From the NCBI RefSeq assembly GCF_003345255.1, contig NZ_CP029331.1:1736001-1800000 (forward strand): 64,000 nt of DNA, written 5' to 3'. The notes beneath the pieces were generated by a model. It was not told the DNA's origin and made no database searches. It saw only the letters and a program-made list of their open reading frames with translations. The translations under genes were made by a program, and so were the position numbers. Positions within the stretch are counted from its first letter, which is position 1; every line of letters begins with the position of its first letter. This document shows, in pieces, positions 58,138-64,000 of the stretch. This DNA is from Pseudothauera hydrothermalis. Its GTDB lineage: Bacteria; Pseudomonadota; Gammaproteobacteria; Burkholderiales; Rhodocyclaceae.

Positions 58138-59673
58138 ATGAACGACAAACTGATCATCTTCGACACGACCTTGCGCGATGGCGAACAAAGCCCAGGCGCC
58201 TCGATGACCCGTGACGAAAAGCTGCGCATCGCCCGCCAGCTCGAGCGTATGCGGGTGGATGTGATCGAGGCCGGTTTTGCCGCCGCCTCCAATGGCGACT
58301 TCGAATCGGTGCGCGCCATCGCCGAAGCGATCAAAACCTCCACCGTCTGTTCGCTGGCGCGCGCCAACGAAAACGACATCCGTCGTGCCGGGGAGGCCAT
58401 CCGCCCCGCGGCGCGCGGGCGCATCCACACTTTCATCGCCACCAGCCCGATCCACATGGAAAAAAAGCTGCGCATGACGCCCGACCAGGTGGTCGAGCAG
58501 GCGGTCAAAGCGATCGGCTGGGCCAAGGCATACACCGACGATATCGAATTTTCGGCCGAAGACGCTGGCCGCTCGGAAATCGACTTTCTGTGCCGCATCT
58601 TCGAGGCGGTCATCGACGCCGGCGCCACCACTATCAACGTGCCCGACACCGTGGGCTACAACGTGCCCGAGCAGTTTGCCGCCACCATCGCCACCTTGAT
58701 TGAACGCGTACCCAATTCCGACAAGGTGGTGTGGTCGGTGCATTGCCACAACGACCTCGGCCTGGCGGTGGCCAATTCGCTCGCTGCGGTGCGCGCCGGT
58801 GCGCGTCAGGTGGAATGCACCATCAACGGGCTGGGCGAGCGCGCCGGCAACGCGGCGCTGGAAGAAGTGGTCATGGCGGTGCACACCCGGCGGGATGTTT
58901 TCCAGTGCGACACCGGCATCGATACCACCCAGATCGTGCCCGCCTCCAAGCTGGTTTCCGGGGTCACCGGTTTTCCGGTGCAGCCCAACAAAGCCATCGT
59001 CGGCGCCAACGCTTTCGCGCACGAGTCCGGCATCCACCAGGACGGCGTGCTCAAACACCGCGAAACCTACGAGATCATGCGCGCCGAAGACGTGGGCTGG
59101 GGAGCCAACAAACTGGTGCTGGGCAAGCACTCCGGACGCAACGCCTTCCGCTCGCGCCTGCAGGAACTGGGCATCGTGATCGAATCCGAAGACCACCTCA
59201 ATCACGCTTTTGCGCGCTTCAAGGAACTTGCCGACAAGAAGCACGAAATTTTCGACGAAGATCTGCACGCGCTGATGAGCGATGAGGCCACCACGCCCGA
59301 ACTCGAACACTACCGGCTGGTGTCATCCCGCTTTCATTCGGAAACCGGTGAGAAGCCGCGGGCCGAGCTCACCCTGGCAGTCGGCGGTCAGGAAATCCGC
59401 AGCGCCGCCGAAGGCTCCGGACCGGTCGACGCCGCGTTCAAAGCCATTGAAAACGTAGCGCAAAGCGGCAGCGAACTGCTGCTTTATTCGGTCAATGCCA
59501 TCACCACTGGCACCGATGCGCAAGGCGAAGTTACCGTACGTCTGGCGCTCGCAGGCAAGGTGGTCAATGGCCAGGGGGCAGATACCGACATCATCGTCGC
59601 CTCGGCCAAGGCATACCTCAACGCGCTGAACAAACTGCACAGCAAGCGCGAACGCCTCAACCCGCAGGTCTGA
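58138..59673 (+). CDS. leuA: 2-isopropylmalate synthase
   Basis: 511 residues. The catalytic barrel opens [20 protein letters not shown], metal-binding [13 protein letters not shown] is at about residue 200, and [19 protein letters not shown] follows; [12 protein letters not shown] lies in the subdomain. The C-terminal LeuA dimerisation domain (from about 390) binds leucine for feedback inhibition. It condenses acetyl-CoA with 2-oxoisovalerate. ATG 58138 is chosen with GGAG 6 nt upstream; the longer frame covers the leader region. The upstream leucine-rich leader frame suggests extra control by attenuation. Confidence 0.97.
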   Translation: MNDKLIIFDTTLRDGEQSPGASMTRDEKLRIARQLERMRVDVIEAGFAAASNGDFESVRAIAEAIKTSTVCSLARANENDIRRAGEAIRPAARGRIHTFIATSPIHMEKKLRMTPDQVVEQAVKAIGWAKAYTDDIEFSAEDAGRSEIDFLCRIFEAVIDAGATTINVPDTVGYNVPEQFAATIATLIERVPNSDKVVWSVHCHNDLGLAVANSLAAVRAGARQVECTINGLGERAGNAALEEVVMAVHTRRDVFQCDTGIDTTQIVPASKLVSGVTGFPVQPNKAIVGANAFAHESGIHQDGVLKHRETYEIMRAEDVGWGANKLVLGKHSGRNAFRSRLQELGIVIESEDHLNHAFARFKELADKKHEIFDEDLHALMSDEATTPELEHYRLVSSRFHSETGEKPRAELTLAVGGQEIRSAAEGSGPVDAAFKAIENVAQSGSELLLYSVNAITTGTDAQGEVTVRLALAGKVVNGQGADTDIIVASAKAYLNALNKLHSKRERLNPQV

Positions 59674-59685
59674 ACGGCACTCGTC

Positions 59686-59720
59686 GGCGGGTGGCGGGCA
59701 AGCAGCTCGCGCCACCCGCC
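59686..59720. terminator. Strong hairpin between convergent leuA and DUF2069 gene
   Basis: Perfect 11-bp stem GGCGGGTGGCG (59686-59696) with CGCCACCCGCC (59710-59720), in the short gap between stop codons. No T run on either side, so it may act with Rho or protect the 3' end. Confidence 0.5.
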
Positions 59721-59728
59721 CCTGGAAA

Positions 59729-60702
<974 letters not shown>

Positions 60703-60878
60703 TTAAACGCTACGCCGCGCATCGACACCGCCTCGCGCGTAGCAGCGCGCATGTTCCCGGCGGTGCAGCACGATGTCCATACCAAGATGGCCGAGTCTAA
60801 CCCAACAACGAATCGCCACCGCAACAAATCCGGCTTCGCGGCATAATGGGTCTGTTCTACGCCCCCTGGAAGTCCGAC

Positions 60879-61139
60879 ATGAAGCCCTTTTTCCTTACGC
60901 TCACCGCTTTGCTGCTCGCCGTGTCGCTGACAGCCTGCAGCAAGGTGACCGCCGACAACTACGACAAACTCAAAGCAGGCATGACCTATGAAGAAGTACG
61001 CGCCATCCTGGGCAAACCCGACCGCTGCAACGATCTACTCGCCGCGCGCAGTTGCACCTGGGGTAACGAACAAAGCTACATCAACGTCAATTTCGTGGGC
61101 GACCAGGCGGTGCTGTTTCACGCCGAAAACATCCGCTAA
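60879..61139 (+). CDS. Small SmpA/OmlA-like lipoprotein
   Basis: 86 residues from ATG 60879. Signal peptide MKPFFLTLTALLLAVSLTAC with lipobox LTAC, so Cys20 is lipidated. The mature part (DNYDKLKAGMTYEEVRAILGKPDRC...CTWGNEQSYINVNFVGDQAV) resembles the small beta-alpha domain of SmpA/OmlA and the DUF3862 type, found in outer-membrane assembly factors, but it is too short for a confident role. CATAAT at 60842-60847 may be the -10. Two cysteines in the mature part could form a disulfide. Confidence 0.88.
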   Translation: MKPFFLTLTALLLAVSLTACSKVTADNYDKLKAGMTYEEVRAILGKPDRCNDLLAARSCTWGNEQSYINVNFVGDQAVLFHAENIR

Positions 61140-61147
61140 AGCGCATT

Positions 61148-62395
61148 TCACGCATCCGGCAGGGCGATTTTGCCCTCGGTACTGAACTGGTAATCGCGGA
61201 ACACATGCTCGGCCGAGAGAATCCGGTAGCGTCCGTTCTCGTCTTTGCGCGTGGTGTCCTTGAGCCGGTAGGTGTAATGCCCGCAAGTCCAGCAGTCAAA
61301 ATTGCGCATGTGGGTGCATAAGCAGGTCTTGTCGAACACTTTGACCTTGGTGCCTTCCGGATGGCGGGCGACTTCCCGGTTGTAAGCCTCGATGTACTGA
61401 CAATTGCCTTTGGCATCCAACAAATAGCCATATGCCTCGCAGTTTGGCCGGATGCCGCTGCCGATGGCTGGACTACTTTTCAACATGCGCATCGGGTAGC
61501 CGGTGGGCGAGATCAGATTGACCTCGATATCCTCTTCACTGGCTTTGAAGTATTCCTGCTGCACATCTTCAGGCAGTCCGCACTCTCGGGTCACGGTAAA
61601 GCGGGTGGCCACCTGTACCGCCGCGGCACCGGCCTCCAGAAAGCGCACCGCGTCAGTACCGGTGAAAATACCGCCAGCCGGAATCAGTGGAATGTCCAGA
61701 TGCTCGGCGGCTAGCCAAGCCTGAATCTCGGCCACGATGGTGGCCAGATCGTACTGCGCCCAGTCCATGCCAAAACCGAGATGACCGCCTGCCAGCGGAC
61801 CTTCGACCACCACATAGTCGGGCAGTCGGCCGGTACGCGCACTTTTCTTGAGAAAAAGCTGCAAAGCGCGCAACGAGGAGACAATGATGCCGAGCTTCAC
61901 ATCGCGAAAGCGCGGATGGTCTTCGATCAGCGCAAAAGAACCCAAATGCAGGCCGGCCGCCAGCGTGATGCCGTCGATCCCCGCGTCCATGGCCGCGGTC
62001 AGCCGCACCCTCAGGGTTTCTTTGGGCGCGTTCATCGTCAGCTTTTCCATGCAGTTGATGAACACCATGCCGGGGCCGCGCTTGGCTTCCATGGTGCGCC
62101 CGACGTGCAGCGCGGTGGCTTCGGCCAGCAGACCAAGGTCGAACTGCACCACCGACTTGTCGGCATTGTCGACATTGAACTTGTACTGCTGAAGCTTATT
62201 TTTGACGTACTTGGTCTTGAAGCGGCGGTCGGACACAGTGGGTACCATGGCATCCGAAATATGACCGATCCCGCCCAGGCGCGCGGCTTCCAGCGAAAGT
62301 TCGGCAGTCGAAATATCCACCCCCATACCGCCGATCACGATCGGCACCAACTCATGCTTGCCGAACTTCAGGCGAAAGTCATCCACACGCTTCAT
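61148..62395 (-). CDS. Nitronate monooxygenase family protein with cysteine-rich tail
   Basis: 415 residues. A TIM-barrel flavoprotein of the 2-nitropropane dioxygenase group: VPIVIGGMGVDIS at the N-terminus, VVEGPLAGGHLGFG and IPLIPAGGIFTGTDAVRFLEAGAAAVQVATRF for FMN binding. After the barrel (from about residue 330) is a segment with Cys clusters TCLCTHMRNFDCWTCGHY, which could bind a metal or iron-sulfur cluster; this is not in the minimal enzyme. The substrate is unknown; family members also include enoyl reductases. Stands alone, ending 8 bp after the stop of the convergent lipoprotein gene. Confidence 0.87.
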   Translation of the reverse strand: MKRVDDFRLKFGKHELVPIVIGGMGVDISTAELSLEAARLGGIGHISDAMVPTVSDRRFKTKYVKNKLQQYKFNVDNADKSVVQFDLGLLAEATALHVGRTMEAKRGPGMVFINCMEKLTMNAPKETLRVRLTAAMDAGIDGITLAAGLHLGSFALIEDHPRFRDVKLGIIVSSLRALQLFLKKSARTGRLPDYVVVEGPLAGGHLGFGMDWAQYDLATIVAEIQAWLAAEHLDIPLIPAGGIFTGTDAVRFLEAGAAAVQVATRFTVTRECGLPEDVQQEYFKASEEDIEVNLISPTGYPMRMLKSSPAIGSGIRPNCEAYGYLLDAKGNCQYIEAYNREVARHPEGTKVKVFDKTCLCTHMRNFDCWTCGHYTYRLKDTTRKDENGRYRILSAEHVFRDYQFSTEGKIALPDA

Positions 62396-62674
62396 TACTT
62401 CATTATCTCTTCTGGCGTAGCCGGTGATTATCGCCCGAGATACCCCTCCTCGGCTAGCAGACGCGCACCGGCGCAGACGCTCAGTGCGGACACAACATCC
62501 ACAGCCCGGCTGTGTCGAACGCTTCCGCGTCTTTTTTCACCGGTTGCGGGCAAATTCATTGATTGCGCGTTGCGTCCAAGCACGGTGCATTGTCCATCTG
62601 CCCGGATCGCGGATTCGCTTGCTAAGATGTGCGCTTTACGCCACAGCACACGCAACGCCCGCCTGGAGTGCGCC

Positions 62675-63334
62675 ATGTTCTACGGCATCACCGACCTGCC
62701 CACTTTCATTCTGGGAACGATCTTCATCGTCCTGCTGCCGGGGCCGAACTCGCTTTACGTCATGTCGGTCGCTTCGCGCTGGGGTGTGGGGGCCGGCTAC
62801 CGCGGCGCGTGCGGTATTTTTGCCGGCGATACCATTTTGATGATCCTGGCGGCCACCGGCACCGCCTCGCTGCTGCGTGCCACGCCGGAGCTGTTCATGG
62901 CCATCAAGTACGCAGGCGCGGCCTACCTGGCCTGGATCGGGTTGGGTCTGATACGCGCCGCCATTGCCAACTGGCGCCGTCCGCAGGCCGTTGAAGTCGA
63001 ATCGCCGTCTCAACCGCCGGCAGCCAGCGCTGCTCGCCCTTTCCGCAGTGCGCTGTTGATCAGTTTGATGAACCCCAAAGCCATTCTGTTTTTCGTCTCC
63101 TTTTTCATCCAGTTCGTCGACCCCAACTACGCCTATCCCGGTCTGTCCTTCGTCATCCTCGGCGCCATCGTACAGGTATGTAGTGCGCTCTACCTGTCGG
63201 CACTAATTTTTGGCGGTGCTTATCTGGCCGCGCAGTTTCGTCGGCGCCGGCGCCTGGCGGCAGCCGCTACCGGCAGCGTAGGCGGACTGTTCATCGGCTT
63301 CGGCGCTAAGCTCGCCAGCGCCACACTGAACTGA
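62675..63334 (+). CDS. LysE/LeuE-family amino-acid exporter
   Basis: 219 residues with six membrane helices. LPGPNSLYVMSVASRWGVGAGYRGACGIFAGD is the family signature and SALLISLMNPKAILFFVSFFIQFVDP the second half. Sequence and length are closest to leucine efflux protein LeuE, but the RhtB/LysE family is broad. ATG 62675 is chosen with GGAG 8 bp upstream; the open frame runs far back through the minus-strand gene without meaning. Near leuA in the genome window but not in its transcript. Confidence 0.9.
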   Translation: MFYGITDLPTFILGTIFIVLLPGPNSLYVMSVASRWGVGAGYRGACGIFAGDTILMILAATGTASLLRATPELFMAIKYAGAAYLAWIGLGLIRAAIANWRRPQAVEVESPSQPPAASAARPFRSALLISLMNPKAILFFVSFFIQFVDPNYAYPGLSFVILGAIVQVCSALYLSALIFGGAYLAAQFRRRRRLAAAATGSVGGLFIGFGAKLASATLN

Positions 63335-63436
63335 CGCCCGCTCAAGCCCCCATACAAGTGCGCGCGCCGGCCGGGTTAGAATCGCGCTCTTTTTTGCGGC
63401 CGCCACGCGCGCACCATCCCATTGCAGAGCCCCGCC

Positions 63437-64000
63437 ATGACCGACGCCCACGACCTCACCGCCCCTTATCGACCGCTCACCCGCCGTATCGAGGCCGAAG
63501 CAACTGTCATCGGCGAGCAGATTTTGCGCATCGACCATTTTCTCAACCATCGCATCGAGCCGGCTTTCATCATGGAGCTGGGCCGCGAATTGGCGCGACG
63601 TTTGTCTGCCTTTCATCCAACCCTGATCCTCACCGCCGAGGCCAGCGGTATTGCGCCGGGGCTGGCGGTGGCGCAAGCGCTCAATCTGCCGCTGGTCTAC
63701 GCCAAGAAATACGCGCCGCAAGTGGAATCGCCCTATATTTCGCGCGTGATTCCATCGCCGACCAAAGGTGGTGAGACCAAGCTGGTCATGTCTCAGCGCT
63801 ATGTGCAGCCGGGTGCCCGCGTGGTGCTGGTAGATGATTTTTTGTCCAACGGCCGCACGGCGGTCGCCCTGGTCGATATGGCGCGAGAAGCCGGCGCCGA
63901 GGTACTGGCGGCCGGTTTCATCGTGGAAAAGCGCTTCAAACGCGGTCATGAAGCCGTCGAGGCGCTCGGCGTGCCGGTGGCCACCTTGGCCCAGGTCGAG
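63437..64000 (+). CDS. xpt: Xanthine phosphoribosyltransferase (3' end beyond the window)
   Basis: 188 codons are visible, with no stop before the right edge. The Xpt pattern is clear: LRIDHFLNHRIEPAFIMELG, ILTAEASGIAPGLAVAQAL, and the PRPP-binding VVLVDDFLSNGRTA near residue 131. It converts xanthine plus PRPP to XMP. Xanthine is the product of guanine deaminase encoded at the left end of the window, though the two genes are 59 kb apart. The 102-bp gap before it is too short for a purine riboswitch and shows none. Confidence 0.92.
   Translation, partial: MTDAHDLTAPYRPLTRRIEAEATVIGEQILRIDHFLNHRIEPAFIMELGRELARRLSAFHPTLILTAEASGIAPGLAVAQALNLPLVYAKKYAPQVESPYISRVIPSPTKGGETKLVMSQRYVQPGARVVLVDDFLSNGRTAVALVDMAREAGAEVLAAGFIVEKRFKRGHEAVEALGVPVATLAQVE

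Noticed and set aside
63335-63436. Purine riboswitch before xpt
   Set aside because: Gap is only 102 bp and shows none of the conserved junction sequences; a lone TAGAAT has no matching -35.

Overview
The window is 64 kb of dense, high-GC bacterial chromosome. Conserved orders such as ilvB-ilvH-ilvC-pssA-leuA, minC-minD-minE-pcnB-folK and dgk-panB-panC, plus tex, hslO and DUF2069, suggest a betaproteobacterium, most probably of the Rhodocyclales (Thauera/Azoarcus-like). That placement is inferred from gene order and protein character, not from a search. Both window edges cut a gene: an ABC ATPase on the left and xpt on the right.

Layout. 1-4.95 kb: a BMP-type purine/nucleoside ABC importer followed by guanine deaminase. 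4.96-20 kb: a signalling block holding a three-gene system on the minus strand (response regulator with DUF3369 and GGDEF/EAL, then a binding lipoprotein, then a PAS histidine kinase), a dCache chemoreceptor, the chaperone PpiD, a MASE1-CHASE-GGDEF-EAL protein and a tandem HD-GYP protein. 20-25.6 kb: a LolD/YbbA-like ATPase, the esterase TesA, the divergent selD/selU pair for tRNA selenouridine, a methyltransferase and a succinate-semialdehyde-type dehydrogenase. 25.7-32.3 kb: an accessory patch with a second chemoreceptor, a PAS histidine kinase split by an ISAs1-family insertion, and a decayed restriction-modification locus (BglII/BstYI-like nuclease with a stop and a frameshift; MT-A70 methylase with a frameshift), followed by AT-richer DNA with palindromes and a 145-bp inverted repeat.

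32.3-64 kb is mainly housekeeping: a Pat-like acyl-CoA synthetase/acetyltransferase, a mutarotase, tex, an ArsC-like protein, an unusual Hsp33, minCDE, pcnB, folK, a deoxynucleoside kinase, panBC, a CBS protein, pepN with a P-type ATPase, an RDD protein, the branched-chain amino-acid genes with pssA, wrbA, a small lipoprotein, a nitronate monooxygenase, a LysE/LeuE exporter and xpt.

Points most worth a second look: (1) an unannotated 30-codon, leucine-rich leader ORF before leuA whose start lies only 7 nt after a good -10 box; (2) an Hsp33 lacking all four zinc-binding redox cysteines; (3) the decayed restriction-modification locus, with two AGATCT sites against the methylase start and a 7-G tract in the methylase; (4) an exact 10-bp target duplication showing the ISAs1-type element cleanly interrupts a kinase; (5) the binding-protein/kinase/c-di-GMP regulator gene set. 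Both methylase and GGDEF/EAL frameshifts lie in G homopolymers, so base-calling errors must be excluded.
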